Of a stretch of 64,000 nucleotides of DNA, positions 32,455 to 41,384 are shown one piece after another (the stretch's first letter is position 1; the number at the start of each line of letters is the position of its first letter). The DNA comes from Candidatus Electrothrix aestuarii (GTDB taxonomy: Bacteria > Desulfobacterota > Desulfobulbia > Desulfobulbales > Desulfobulbaceae): NCBI GenBank assembly GCA_032595685.2, contig CP159373.1:2607501-2671500 (forward strand), read 5' to 3'. The position numbers were made by a program, and so were the translations under genes. The notes beneath the pieces are model-generated. The model saw nothing but the letters and a program-made list of their open reading frames with translations, was not told where the DNA came from and ran no database searches.

Positions 32455-33192
32455 TCATTGCGGATTCGTCCAGAGACCTATCTGCTCTTCTCCTGAGCTC
32501 CTTTCTTCCTGACAAAATTCACGGACGCCCTTAAAGGTCTTTCGATGAATAGGCGACGGGCCTAATTCGGCGATAAGGGCTCGGTGGGTCTTGGTTGGGT
32601 ACCCTTTATGCTGCTGAAAATTGTATTGAGGGTACTGGCGGTGATATTCGCCCATTAAGCGGTCTCTGGTCACTTTTGCAATGATAGAGGCCGCAGCTAT
32701 AGAAGCACTTTTTGATTCTCCCTTGGTCAAGGTCTGCTGCGGTAGGTCCAGAGGAACCTTGAAGGTGCCGTCAACCAGAAGAAAGTCCGCTGCTCTCCCC
32801 GTGCATTGAGTGCAGTCTTGCACAGCCCTTTGCATGGCGAGTAGGGAGGCCTGGAGAATATTTATCTGGTCTATCTCAGCTGCCTCAACAATACCAACGC
32901 CGAGAGCTGCTTTGGAGCTGTGCAACTCATCAAAGAGGATATTACGCTTGCGAGCTGTGACCTTCTTGGAGTCCTGATACGCTTGTGTATCGCAAGTAGA
33001 GGAAAAAATAACGCAGCCAGCAACGACTGGTCCAGCTAAAGGCCCACGTCCCGCCTCATCTACACCGGCAACATGGAGGAACCCTTGTTTTTTGAGGGTA
33101 CGTTCGTAGGTAAAGGTATCTCCGTCAGGAATTGACGAAAGAAGAAAAGAAGAAGAGGTGGCTTGTTTCCTGGGCATGGATTTAAGGGACAC
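32455..33192 (-). CDS. rnhB: Ribonuclease HII
   Basis: A 245-residue enzyme that removes ribonucleotides from DNA and RNA primers. Active-site motifs: HVAGVDEAGRGPLAGPVVAG (DEAGRG), DFLLVDG (third Asp), and IAAASIIAKVTRDRLM. The C-terminal part (QQHKGYPTKTHRALIAELGP) fits the family. The N-terminus is longer than usual by about 35 residues. A GTG start at 33192 is assumed; ATG at 33177 (MPRKQATSS) is an alternative. It is the last gene of the ffh-to-rnhB operon, where rnhB commonly follows rplS. Confidence 0.92.
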   Translation of the reverse strand: MSLKSMPRKQATSSSFLLSSIPDGDTFTYERTLKKQGFLHVAGVDEAGRGPLAGPVVAGCVIFSSTCDTQAYQDSKKVTARKRNILFDELHSSKAALGVGIVEAAEIDQINILQASLLAMQRAVQDCTQCTGRAADFLLVDGTFKVPLDLPQQTLTKGESKSASIAAASIIAKVTRDRLMGEYHRQYPQYNFQQHKGYPTKTHRALIAELGPSPIHRKTFKGVREFCQEERSSGEEQIGLWTNPQ

Positions 33193-33228
33193 CTCTTCGG
33201 GGCAATACTTACGCTTGTCAGAGTCTTA

Positions 33229-33579
33229 TTATACTCTTCCGCGCTCGCGAATACGAGCTGCCTTACCGCGACGTTCACGAAGATAGTAAAGACGCGAACG
33301 ACGAACCCGACCTTCAGAAACAATTTCAACTGTTTCAATACGAGGAGAGTGGAGGGCAAAGGTCTTTTCAACGCCAACGCCACCGTGAGAAATTTTACGT
33401 ACAGTGAAGCTAGCATCCATCATGCCACGTTTTCTTTTCAGAACAACACCCTGAAATACCTGTACACGCTCTTTATTTCCCTCAATAATCCGTATATGTA
33501 CCTTTACGGTATCTCCCGGACGAAAATCCGGAAGGTCATAACGCATTTGTTCCTGGTCAATCTTATCAATAATATTCAT
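33229..33579 (-). CDS. rplS: 50S ribosomal protein bL19
   Basis: A 116-residue protein matching bL19 throughout: [33 protein letters not shown] and the ending [11 protein letters not shown] with [13 protein letters not shown]. bL19 lies at the subunit interface. The position after trmD and the RNA methyltransferase, and before rnhB, is the standard bacterial order. Confidence 0.97.
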   Translation of the reverse strand: MNIIDKIDQEQMRYDLPDFRPGDTVKVHIRIIEGNKERVQVFQGVVLKRKRGMMDASFTVRKISHGGVGVEKTFALHSPRIETVEIVSEGRVRRSRLYYLRERRGKAARIRERGRV

Positions 33580-33699
33580 AGCTTTGTTTTCTTTACGGAT
33601 ATTGTTTGTTGCAATATCCTATGGATGCCTCCATTCCACCCCAGATTATATCTATCAACTAAAGAAGTTTTCTTTTTTCCTATCATTTTGGCTGAGAAT

Positions 33700-34278
33700 T
33701 CAGCCGACATCTTCCCGGTCACCACAGAGGCGATCCATACAAATTGAGGCCGCTGAACGGACTGAAAGATGGTTATATCTACCCGCTCCTTTAATAGGAG
33801 GAAGGGCTACATCTGCCTGCTCAATGACCTCAGGAGCCAAACCCCAGGCCGTGCCCAGCAGAAGAAGGACAGATTCGCCTTTTTCTAATTCCTTGCGCAC
33901 AGCCTGAAAGCTCATTTTTTTGCATGCCTTGCTCGCGCTGGTGGCCACAATAAGAGGCGTTCTCCCGTTCTGCTCCGCCATCTCAGTAATCACCTGATCT
34001 AAGGAAGCGCGAATCTGGATAATGGAGAGGGCATCGGCACGGTCAGGATTGACTGTTCCTCCGTGTCCCTCAGTCCAATGTCCCGCTATACTGGCAGCCA
34101 GTTCCTGTTGCTGCTCATATGGTGTCACGACCCAGTATGTTCCCAGGCCAAAAGTCCTTCCTGCCCGGGCTATATCATGCAAATCCAGGTTAGTGACCGC
34201 AGAGCCGACAATCTCTTGTTTTTTATTAACAACTGGATAATGAATAAGCGCGACATCAAGGCGAAAAGCGTTCTCCAT
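33700..34278 (-). CDS. RNA methyltransferase of the trmD-linked family (SPOUT type)
   Basis: 192 residues from the ATG at 34278, 4 nt after the trmD stop. The longer open frame to 34470 overlaps trmD and is not needed. MENAFRLDVALIHYPVVNKK, IVGSAVTNLDLHDIARAGRT, FGLGTYWVVTPYEQQQELAA and GHWTEGHGGTVNPDRADAL match the Methyltrn_RNA_4 family, which has a trefoil-knot SAM fold. The C-terminal LLLLGTAWGLAPEVIEQADV is the knot region. The target RNA is unproven; in other bacteria it is encoded between trmD and rplS, as here. Confidence 0.88.
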   Translation of the reverse strand: MENAFRLDVALIHYPVVNKKQEIVGSAVTNLDLHDIARAGRTFGLGTYWVVTPYEQQQELAASIAGHWTEGHGGTVNPDRADALSIIQIRASLDQVITEMAEQNGRTPLIVATSASKACKKMSFQAVRKELEKGESVLLLLGTAWGLAPEVIEQADVALPPIKGAGRYNHLSVRSAASICMDRLCGDREDVG

Positions 34279-34282
34279 AATC

Positions 34283-35056
34283 TCAGTTGTTCTGTGGAGT
34301 CCCAGCTCCATTTTTTGCCTGCTGCACTTGCTCGAAAAGCCCAGCCCGACGGAGCTGTTTTTTTTCTGCCTTGGAAAATTCAACCTGGCATAAAAGCTCA
34401 GGACGTCGTTGGAGCGTTTCGCGCACAGAATTAAGGAAGCGATATTCTTCAATTCGGGCATGATCGCCACTCAGGAGCACATCCGGTACAGCCAAGCCTG
34501 CAAATTCACGAGGGCGAGTATACTGCCCGTGTTTCAGGAGGCCGCAACTAAAGGTGTCCTTTGTCGCAGAATCTGCACATCCCAGTACACCGGGAAGGAC
34601 CCGTGTAACCGAGTCTATCAGTACCATAGCGGCCAATTCCCCTCCAGTGAGGATATAGTCGCCTATGGACAGCTCTTCGTCTACGTAGAGGCCACGAAAG
34701 CGTTCATCCACTCCCTCATAGCGTCCGCAGACCAGAATCAATTTTTCAAGGCCTGCCAAGCGCTCAGCGGTGTTCTGAGTATACACAGAACCCCGTGGCG
34801 AAAGAAGCACCACAGTGCCTGGAGTATCGGCCTGAACATCCTGCAGGCAGGCTGCCAGCGGCTCCGGTTTCATCACCATACCTTCTCCACCACCAAAGGG
34901 ACGGTCGTCAGTCATGGCATGCTTATCTGTTGCCCAATCCCGTATGTTATGAAGGTTTACCCTGATTTGCCCTGCCTGTATGGCTCGCTTTAGGATGCCT
35001 TCCTGTAAAGGGCTTGTAAACAGATCTGGAAAAATTGTCAGGATCTCAAAACGCAT
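34283..35056 (-). CDS. trmD: tRNA (guanine-37-N1)-methyltransferase
   Basis: A 257-residue SPOUT enzyme methylating G37 of tRNAs for Leu, Pro and Arg. Motifs: MRFEILTIFPDLFTSPLQEG, NIRDWATDKHAMTDDRPFGG, VCGRYEGVDERF, ELSIGDYILTGGELAAMVLI and SCGLLKHGQYTRPREFAG, all diagnostic. It ends 4 nt before the next methyltransferase and begins 14 nt after rimM. Confidence 0.97.
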   Translation of the reverse strand: MRFEILTIFPDLFTSPLQEGILKRAIQAGQIRVNLHNIRDWATDKHAMTDDRPFGGGEGMVMKPEPLAACLQDVQADTPGTVVLLSPRGSVYTQNTAERLAGLEKLILVCGRYEGVDERFRGLYVDEELSIGDYILTGGELAAMVLIDSVTRVLPGVLGCADSATKDTFSCGLLKHGQYTRPREFAGLAVPDVLLSGDHARIEEYRFLNSVRETLQRRPELLCQVEFSKAEKKQLRRAGLFEQVQQAKNGAGTPQNN

Positions 35057-35070
35057 CAGGTCATCAGCTC

Positions 35071-35607
35071 TTATCTGCTATTGATCTCAAGCAGCCCCTG
35101 GGGCAGGGAAACGGTCACCTCTTCCTTATTGATTGCCTGAATAAATTCAGGTACCAAGGGGATGAGATATTCTTCTTCCTTCCCTGTGACACAGATAAGG
35201 TCTTGCAAGCTGTTCATCAGAAAACCTGTCACCCGGCCGACGGTTTGACCATCTTCAGTTTTTAGGAGTTTCCCTTCCAGGTCCCTCAGGTAAAATTCGT
35301 CGGGCTGGAGTTTTGGCAACGCAGAGTTATGAACATATACCTGTGCCTGAACCAGCTTCTCCGCAGCATTCCGATCACTGCAACCTTTCAGTTGAAGCAG
35401 GACCGAATTCTTTTGAATTCTTGCCCGCTCAACCTGATAACTCAGGGGAGATGCGCCTTCCTCTGTTGCAAGGAGAAGCTCCTTGTACCGCAACATGGCT
35501 TCAGGGGAGCCGGAAAAAGGGTAGACCTTAATCTCTCCCCGAATAGAGTGCGCCTTGGTTACCTTGCCTACAGGAACAAAATCCTTATAGCTTCCAGCAT
35601 CGGACAT
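35071..35607 (-). CDS. rimM: 16S rRNA processing protein RimM
   Basis: A 178-residue ribosome maturation factor acting on the 30S head. The N-terminal domain has FVPVGKVTKAHSIRGEIKVY. The C-terminal PRC-barrel has FYLRDLEGKLLKTEDGQTVG, VTGFLMNSLQDLICV and YLIPLVPEFI. It is placed between khpA and trmD, the canonical order. Confidence 0.95.
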   Translation of the reverse strand: MSDAGSYKDFVPVGKVTKAHSIRGEIKVYPFSGSPEAMLRYKELLLATEEGASPLSYQVERARIQKNSVLLQLKGCSDRNAAEKLVQAQVYVHNSALPKLQPDEFYLRDLEGKLLKTEDGQTVGRVTGFLMNSLQDLICVTGKEEEYLIPLVPEFIQAINKEEVTVSLPQGLLEINSR

Positions 35608-35620
35608 ACGTACTCAGCGC

Positions 35621-35851
35621 TTACTCAACGATCTCAAGCCGAGAGCGCTTTTCTTTTTTTGCCGCCATCGCAGCCAGCACCGTCCGCATAGCCCGGGCTG
35701 TACGTCCTTGCTTCCCTATCACCTTCCCCAGATCATCCTTGGCAACTCGAAGTTCTACCGTAACAGTACCTTCATCTTCATGTTGCTCGGTATGTACTTC
35801 TTCCGGTTCATCGACAAGCCGGGTTGCAATAAAAGAGATGAGCTCTTTCAT
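35621..35851 (-). CDS. khpA: KH-domain RNA-binding protein KhpA
   Basis: A 76-residue single KH domain with the GxxG loop in VIGKQGRTARAMRTVLAAM and the preceding TVELRVAKDDLGK. MKELISFIATRLVDEPEEVH matches the family start. It binds RNA, in Gram-positives as a partner of KhpB; the gene lies 14 nt after rpsP and 13 nt before rimM. Confidence 0.94.
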   Translation of the reverse strand: MKELISFIATRLVDEPEEVHTEQHEDEGTVTVELRVAKDDLGKVIGKQGRTARAMRTVLAAMAAKKEKRSRLEIVE

Positions 35852-35865
35852 TCGGCAACTCCTTA

Positions 35866-36123
35866 TTACGCCGCCTCAACCGCAGGAGCTTGGTATTTCT
35901 TCATCAGATTTTTGACAGTTCCGGTCGGAATGGCACCTTTACCCATCCAGTCCTGAATTTTTTCCGTGTCCAAAGTGACGACAGCGGGATCCTTCATGGG
36001 ATTATAGGTTCCAACAACATCCAGGAATTTACCATCGCGTGGAGCCTGTGAGTCAGCCACGATTATACGGTAAAAGGGTTGTTTCTTACGTCCCATTCTG
36101 GTTAAGCGAATTTTTACAGCCAT
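35866..36123 (-). CDS. rpsP: 30S ribosomal protein bS16
   Basis: An 85-residue protein beginning [20 protein letters not shown] with the conserved [11 protein letters not shown] and a C-terminal helix ending [11 protein letters not shown]. bS16 is an early 30S assembly protein. It is the second gene of the ffh operon. Confidence 0.97.
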   Translation of the reverse strand: MAVKIRLTRMGRKKQPFYRIIVADSQAPRDGKFLDVVGTYNPMKDPAVVTLDTEKIQDWMGKGAIPTGTVKNLMKKYQAPAVEAA

Positions 36124-36185
36124 TGTTTTGGTTTCTCCTGTGGAATCTTGTTCTTATATGTAAGATTATTTTTATTATTGTCGAA

Positions 36186-37538
36186 TTAGCGTCGCAGTCC
36201 CTTGGGCATTTTTCGCCGTTTGCCGCCCTTGGTTACGGTGGCCTTACCCTGCATTTTTTTCATCATCTTAAGCATCATGGTATAGCTTTTCAGAACACGA
36301 TTGACTTCCTGGAGTGAGGTTCCCGAACCTTTTGCTATACGCTGTCTGCGGCTGGCATTGATTATCTTGTAATTATCCCGTTCCTTTTTCGTCATGGACA
36401 GGACAATAGCCTCGGTTTTTAGCAGCTCTTTTTCGTCGGGCATCGGGGCATTTTGCAGTTGCTTGAGCTTGTTAATGCCGGGGACCATGCCCATGAGCTG
36501 TTCAAGGCTGCCCATTTTCTTGATATTTTGCAGCTGCTCAAGAAAATCTTGCAGGGTGAAAACGTTTTTGCGAATTTTTTTGGCAAGTCTTTTTGCTTCT
36601 TTTTCATCAACAACCTGCTCTGCCTTTTCGATGAGTGATAAAACGTCACCCATTCCCAAAATACGAGAGGCGGTTCGATCAGGATGAAAAATTTCAAGGG
36701 CATCAAGGGCCTCGCCCACACCGGCAAATTTAATCGGCTTTCCTGTAATTTTTTTAACAGAGAGGGCCGCACCGCCTCGGGCGTCACCTTCCATCTTGGT
36801 CAGGACGACACCGGTAATTTCAAGGTCGGTATTAAACTTGTCGGCAACAGTAACAGCATCCTGGCCTGTCATGGCATCTGCCACAAACAAGACCTCGGAG
36901 AGGCGTACTGCTGAAGAAATTTCCTGCAACTCGCCCATGAGTTGCTCGTCAACATGGAGACGTCCGGCAGTATCTATGATGACTGTATCATGACCAGCTC
37001 GTTCCGCCTCAGCCACCGCTTGACGGGCGATATCTACCGGGCTCTGCTCTGTTGAAGAATTGAAAACAGGAACTTCAAGCTGCTCACCAAGGACGTGCAA
37101 TTGCTCAATAGCTGCTGGTCGATAAACATCCGCCGGAACCAGGAACGGTTTGCGACCTTTTTCCTTCAGCTGCCGGGCAATTTTCGCTGAAGTTGTTGTT
37201 TTACCAGATCCTTGCAAGCCAGCCATCATGATAACAACAGGCTGGGGACCGTCAAGGCGAAGTGGTTCTGCTTGGCTACCAAGCAGGGTTACCAGTTCTT
37301 CGTAAACAACTTTAATAACCTGCTGTCCTGGAGCTAAGCTGGCCAGGACCTCTTTGCCGACAGCCTTCTCTGTTACCGAAGCGATAAACTCCTTAACGAC
37401 CTGGAGATTGACATCTGCTTCGAGCAGGGCCGTGCGCACTTCGCGCATGGCTTCTTCAATATTCTCTTCTGTCAGTCTGCCGTGCCCGCGCAGTTTTTTG
37501 AACACGCCCTCAAGGCGATCTGTTAAATTATCAAACAT
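36186..37538 (-). CDS. ffh: Signal recognition particle GTPase Ffh
   Basis: A 450-residue protein with the N, G and M domains. Residues 1-90 form the helical N domain. The G domain has MAGLQGSGKTTTSAKIARQL, VPADVYRPAAIEQL, DTVIIDTAGRLHVDEQLM and GVVLTKMEGDARGGAALSV. The methionine-rich M domain ends with KMQGKATVTKGGKRRKMPKG. It targets nascent membrane proteins together with 4.5S RNA. It is the first gene of the operon, preceded by a consensus-like promoter 180 nt upstream. Confidence 0.97.
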   Translation of the reverse strand: MFDNLTDRLEGVFKKLRGHGRLTEENIEEAMREVRTALLEADVNLQVVKEFIASVTEKAVGKEVLASLAPGQQVIKVVYEELVTLLGSQAEPLRLDGPQPVVIMMAGLQGSGKTTTSAKIARQLKEKGRKPFLVPADVYRPAAIEQLHVLGEQLEVPVFNSSTEQSPVDIARQAVAEAERAGHDTVIIDTAGRLHVDEQLMGELQEISSAVRLSEVLFVADAMTGQDAVTVADKFNTDLEITGVVLTKMEGDARGGAALSVKKITGKPIKFAGVGEALDALEIFHPDRTASRILGMGDVLSLIEKAEQVVDEKEAKRLAKKIRKNVFTLQDFLEQLQNIKKMGSLEQLMGMVPGINKLKQLQNAPMPDEKELLKTEAIVLSMTKKERDNYKIINASRRQRIAKGSGTSLQEVNRVLKSYTMMLKMMKKMQGKATVTKGGKRRKMPKGLRR

Positions 37539-37726
37539 GATCCACTGATATTAGAGTAATCGCTTTTTCGCTCGCTATATAACTCCTGCCACCTTGAGGC
37601 AGGACAACAAAGCATGAAAGAGAAGCGGTACGTCGAGGACTCACCTGCTCCTTTCAAAATAATAAGCTGTCGATAAATCGTTCGCAGTCTGTCCTTTCAA
37701 TAAAAACAACTCGAACAAAGCAGCAT
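37539..37726 (-). other. Leader region of the ffh operon
   Basis: About 180 nt between the predicted transcription start and ffh. On the minus strand it contains a hairpin CCTGCC-TCAAGGT-GGCAGG (37585-37603) not followed by a T-run, so it is probably not a terminator. No coding frame of note; possibly a site for regulation of the ribosomal operon. Confidence 0.4.
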
Positions 37727-37755
37727 TATTTACCCCATGCGCGCAATTATGTCAA
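37727..37755 (-). promoter_or_regulatory. Sigma70-type promoter of the ffh-rpsP-…-rnhB operon
   Basis: On the minus strand: TTGACA (37755-37750), a 17-nt spacer and TAAATA (37732-37727). It is the only strong promoter-like pair in the gap between fabD and ffh, and is oriented toward ffh. Confidence 0.65.
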
Positions 37756-37843
37756 GCAGGAAGCCGAAACAATCGTCACCTCATAAGAATATTGAAAATC
37801 AAGAGGCTTAGAGGGGGGATTTTTGGGGTGATATCATCAGGCA

Positions 37844-37870
37844 TTAAGGTCCGCAGGGTACGGACCTTAA
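37844..37870. terminator. Strong hairpin downstream of fabD
   Basis: Perfect 10-bp stem TTAAGGTCCG/CGGACCTTAA with a 7-nt loop, located 22 nt after the fabD stop. There is no clear T-run on the minus strand, so termination efficiency is uncertain; it may act by blocking read-through or 3' exonucleases. Confidence 0.55.
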
Positions 37871-37891
37871 ACGGGTGAGGATAACGATAGG

Positions 37892-38842
37892 TTAACCTGT
37901 AATAATATCAACTGCTTTTTCGATGAGCTCAGGAGTGTCTGCCTGCACGCAGGTGACAGAACTTTTTCTCGGAAGAATTTTGCGCATCATTCCGGTGAGG
38001 ACTGTTTTGGGGCCAAGTTCAACAAAGACCTCAACGCCATCTGCAACCATACTATTAATGGATTCATACCAGCGAACCCGGGAGGCGATCTGGCGGGCCA
38101 TAATATCTCGTATTACTTGCGGGTCGCTTTTCTGGGAGGCGGTCACGTTGAAGAGGACCGGGGTATTGGGTGCTTGAAAAGAAATTTCGGCCATACAGGC
38201 TGAGAAATCAGCGACAGCACCGGCAACCAGTGGACTGTGGTTTGCCACAGAGACCTTCAGGGCAACGATTTTTTTTGCTCCGTTTTCTTTGCAGACCGCA
38301 CTGAAACCATCCAAGCCTTCCTGGTCACCGGAAATAATAATCTGCTGTTCCGCATTATGGTTGGCGACAACAACAACGCCGGGACCGCTGTAGTCTTTAA
38401 GAAGGTTATCAACCTCCTCAATGGTCAGGCCAAGAACTGCCAGCATGCCTCCTGGGTTGGCCGCGCCTTCGCGCTCCATAAATTCGCCACGCTTGGTCAC
38501 CAGGGTCATGGTGTCCTGGGCAGATAATACGCCTGCTGCCTGAAGGGCCGAGTATTCACCCAGGGAATGTCCGCCAGCATAGGCTGGGACTAAGTCAGGC
38601 AGGGCCTTTTTAAGCTGCTGCCAGCAGATCAGGTTGATGGCCGTCAAGGCGGGCTGGAGGTGCAGGACCCTGGTCAGGTCCTCCATGGGGCCTTCAAGGC
38701 AGAGCTTTTTCAGAGGGAAGCCGGAAACTTCTTCGGCCATTTCCAGTAATGCGGCCGCGTCCTGATCTGCTTCGATCAAGGATTGACCCATACCTATATA
38801 TTGTGATCCCTGGCCGGGAAAGAGAATTGCTGTTTTTTTCAT
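37892..38842 (-). CDS. fabD: Malonyl-CoA:ACP transacylase
   Basis: A 316-residue enzyme loading malonyl units onto acyl carrier protein for fatty acid synthesis. Motifs: MKKTAILFPGQGSQYIGMGQ, the nucleophile elbow AGGHSLGEYSAL (catalytic Ser), VANHSPLV with the catalytic His, and FVELGPKTVLTGMMRKI. Length is normal. No fab neighbours are present, so it stands as a single gene followed by a strong hairpin. Confidence 0.95.
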   Translation of the reverse strand: MKKTAILFPGQGSQYIGMGQSLIEADQDAAALLEMAEEVSGFPLKKLCLEGPMEDLTRVLHLQPALTAINLICWQQLKKALPDLVPAYAGGHSLGEYSALQAAGVLSAQDTMTLVTKRGEFMEREGAANPGGMLAVLGLTIEEVDNLLKDYSGPGVVVVANHNAEQQIIISGDQEGLDGFSAVCKENGAKKIVALKVSVANHSPLVAGAVADFSACMAEISFQAPNTPVLFNVTASQKSDPQVIRDIMARQIASRVRWYESINSMVADGVEVFVELGPKTVLTGMMRKILPRKSSVTCVQADTPELIEKAVDIITG

Positions 38843-39241
38843 GGATTGTTTCTGTGAGATGTTACGTGGTTTAATTATTTGTTCTTAGGGCTGTCGATGA
38901 TTATATGGCGTAAACTCTCTGGGGGTAATTCACAGGGAGTCTGGCGCCTATGGGCGATTATACTTGTAATGTCTTTTTCTGCAAAAGGATAATTTTTGTT
39001 CTTGGGAAGAGTGGGGGAGGGGGTGCTGATGGGAGGAGAACGCGGGGTGGAGAGGAAAATCGCTTGAAAAATTCGTTATGCGAGTTTTTTAGTATGGCAG
39101 GCAACCTCAAACGATGCGTGAAACGGTTGCTTGAGATTATTTGCAGATTGGATTTGATCTGACAGAAACCTCCTGAAAATCAGTAACTGTTAAATCGAGT
39201 CAGAACTACTACATGTAGAATTTCTAACGTTTTTTTATGCG
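38843..39241. other. Intergenic region upstream of fabD
   Basis: Nearly 400 nt. A 70-codon plus-strand frame (38950-39162) has no ribosome-binding site and an odd Gly/Arg-rich composition, so I do not call it. Near 39210-39222 there is a palindrome CTACATGTAG beside T-rich sequence, possibly the end of the AT-rich three-gene module's transcript. I see nothing else. Confidence 0.4.
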
Positions 39242-40069
39242 TCAAACTACTTTTTCGAGAATTTTAACCTCATTTGGATGCAACCGATGTTCCTGCCCTA
39301 CAATGGGACATAAGTAATCAAAAGCATAATCTGTATGCTCTAAAGTGCAATCGGAAAGACTAAGAGAAAGGGCAGCAATTATCGCGTCGCCAATCTTTGA
39401 ACAATAAGCACAGGTGATATCTTTGTCTGTTTTTATCTCTTTTATTTTGCATGCGATTTTCTCAAAACCTTTCCTTCTTCTATCGTTTTCTTTCATCTGG
39501 TCATGAGAATTTGCAATTTTATCAAAAATATCCTTCTTATTATTTTTCACAAAATAATTAACCCTACAATTGAGATAAGCAGAGTTGTCTTTTATTTCTA
39601 GTTGAAATTTTCTTAATGACTCTTCGATCTTTTCAGGGTCGAAATCTATTCTTAAAATTCCCTTTGGACAATAAGTGGAATCCTGCCCTACATCTTTACA
39701 CAAAAGGTGTAGTTTCCCAACTAACCTGCGAATATAATCCGCTATTGCTCTCTTACTACCTTCTTTGTCATCTGACAACTTACGATAGCTAATTATATTT
39801 GCAAGCATGATCTCCATGTTCTTATGACTTCTAATTTGAAAGTTGTTTGACCACACCAAAAGAGCTTCTGAAAATGTCTCATAATGAGGCATTGAAAGTA
39901 AAAAATAGAAATCTATACAACTAGATATGTATCCGCGTAAAAATTCCATTCTGATGTAAGCAGAATAATATCTTCCATCATGCAATGTTTCTTGATAATA
40001 TTTCTTGACCCTTTTGGAGGATGTTAACAATGGACGCAGAACGGATGTATCAAGGAAGCTTTTACTCAT
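39242..40069 (-). CDS. Enlarged PIN-like nuclease, third gene of an AT-rich module
   Basis: 275 residues. The ends carry the complete PIN acidic pattern: D7 in FLDTSVLRPLL, E42 in RMEFLRGY, D228 in SKIGDAIIAALSLSL, and D247/D251 in LEHTDYAFDYLCP. Ordinary PIN toxins are about 130 residues. Here some 140 extra residues, helical and Lys-rich, are inserted between the second and third acidic strands, and a CAYC pair immediately precedes the third Asp. The product is probably a metal-dependent RNase. It lies 2 nt after the middle gene of the module. Base composition is much more AT-rich than flanking genes, which suggests transfer. I do not know a named system with this set. Confidence 0.7.
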   Translation of the reverse strand: MSKSFLDTSVLRPLLTSSKRVKKYYQETLHDGRYYSAYIRMEFLRGYISSCIDFYFLLSMPHYETFSEALLVWSNNFQIRSHKNMEIMLANIISYRKLSDDKEGSKRAIADYIRRLVGKLHLLCKDVGQDSTYCPKGILRIDFDPEKIEESLRKFQLEIKDNSAYLNCRVNYFVKNNKKDIFDKIANSHDQMKENDRRRKGFEKIACKIKEIKTDKDITCAYCSKIGDAIIAALSLSLSDCTLEHTDYAFDYLCPIVGQEHRLHPNEVKILEKVV

Positions 40070-40071
40070 AA

Positions 40072-40605
40072 TTAAAAAGGAGTAGTATCTAGCCCTATAC
40101 TTTCTAATTTAGCGATAGACTTATCAATCTGATCGTAAGATATGTTGTTTCTGTTATTAAGATCAGTAAAAATTACTTTCATGCTTCGATATTGCTCTTC
40201 AGTTAAGCTTATCCAATTGTCATCAAACACAAGTGCATCGTAGCAAGTTGAAACAAAAGATGAAAACGAGTCCCGATAATGCTTATCTACATACTCTTTC
40301 ATACAGTTAAGCATTTGTTGAACATGTAAAATTGAGTCAGCAACAGAAGTACGTTGTCTCGAAAGCTCATCAAGACATGAAAGTATTTTTTTGGTATAAT
40401 AAGTCCTGTTTATTTTTATAGCTTGTCTCTTACCATCATCAGTTCCTCTATAAAGTTTCGAGCTAACTTCCGAATCGTCATAGGGACGCCTATCCCCTCT
40501 AATAGTACCTGATGTCGGGTATTCTTGTTCTTCATTCCCATCTGGATAGAGTGTTTCATAATTAATAAAAGGCTCGACAGAAGACTCGCTAAAAGAACTG
40601 TTCAT
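40072..40605 (-). CDS. Unknown protein, second gene of the AT-rich PIN module
   Basis: A 177-residue soluble, mostly acidic protein. The N-terminal 60 residues look disordered (GNEEQEYPTSGTIRGDRRPY). The rest is predicted helical (RTSVADSILHVQQMLNCMKE) and ends with LNNRNNISYDQIDKSIAKLE. No motif is recognised. It overlaps the first gene by 4 nt and precedes the PIN gene by 2 nt, so the three are made together. By position it could be the antitoxin or an adaptor for the PIN nuclease; this is inference only. Confidence 0.6.
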   Translation of the reverse strand: MNSSFSESSVEPFINYETLYPDGNEEQEYPTSGTIRGDRRPYDDSEVSSKLYRGTDDGKRQAIKINRTYYTKKILSCLDELSRQRTSVADSILHVQQMLNCMKEYVDKHYRDSFSSFVSTCYDALVFDDNWISLTEEQYRSMKVIFTDLNNRNNISYDQIDKSIAKLESIGLDTTPF

Positions 40606-41384
40606 TTTATTTTTTCCTCAAAAAGATTATTAACCAACTCATTCACAAAAGAGGGAATATCTTTTTTTGCAGAATCCCAAAATGTATCAATATCACTAAA
40701 AGACATCTTGGTGGTTTGAAAAAGATAATCAGTTTCTATATATAAACTTACTTCAGGGTAACCTGTGACAATATCATGTAATTCTTTTGCTCTGATATTG
40801 GTTTCCGGCCTTATATGATTGTTAATATTATACTTTATAAAATTAGGAATTTCATCTGTTTTCATAGGGCCAATCGTTACCCTAAGTTCATTAGGGCCGA
40901 TTGTAGTTTTAAGATTAACAGAAGAATCATTGATTCCAGAAAGAAAGAGGGACTTAAGGGATTCAGAATAAAATTTAAGTGTTATGATATCTGAAAGATC
41001 AGAAAAGCTCATGTTTTGCTTAATTAAAAACAGACGTTTGCAACCAACACTTTGCAGAAAGTGTTCTTTGGCAAATGCCTTTATTCCTGAGCTTATTAAC
41101 TTTATTATCTTCTCTTCTTCTTTTTCATTATATCTATCACTTTCGTAAACTGTCCTGTTATGTGCGAGTAATACACTATGTTTTTTATCGAAATCCCTGA
41201 AAGTTATCTTTAATCTATCAGTTTCCCAGTCTGGAAAATAAGAAGCAATATCATTTTTTTTGAAAATATTATCGTAAAATGACAGGTCAGGAAAATAATT
41301 AATCTGAAAAAATGTTTTCTTAGGTTTATATCTCATTTGTATCGCGTAATTTTTTTTTAAAAGGCAGCACATCAATCTATACAT
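40602..41384 (-). CDS. Unknown protein (TIGR04255-like pattern), first gene of the AT-rich PIN module
   Basis: 260 residues; ATG at 41336 (MRYKPKKTFF) is an alternative start, and neither has a clear ribosome-binding site. The alternating strand pattern DRLKITFRDFDKKHSVLLAH, a central CKRLFLIKQN region and the ending SLYIETDYLFQTTKMSFSDI followed by a FVNELVNNLF helix are reminiscent of TIGR04255 proteins, a sporadically distributed family often found in defence-type gene sets. This is a pattern-level impression, not a confirmed match. Very AT-rich codons. Confidence 0.55.
   Translation of the reverse strand: MYRLMCCLLKKNYAIQMRYKPKKTFFQINYFPDLSFYDNIFKKNDIASYFPDWETDRLKITFRDFDKKHSVLLAHNRTVYESDRYNEKEEEKIIKLISSGIKAFAKEHFLQSVGCKRLFLIKQNMSFSDLSDIITLKFYSESLKSLFLSGINDSSVNLKTTIGPNELRVTIGPMKTDEIPNFIKYNINNHIRPETNIRAKELHDIVTGYPEVSLYIETDYLFQTTKMSFSDIDTFWDSAKKDIPSFVNELVNNLFEEKIK

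Noticed and set aside
33580-34470. Longer 256-codon version of the trmD-linked methyltransferase
   Set aside because: The extra codons overlap the 3' end of trmD in another frame, and the family start matches the ATG at 34278.
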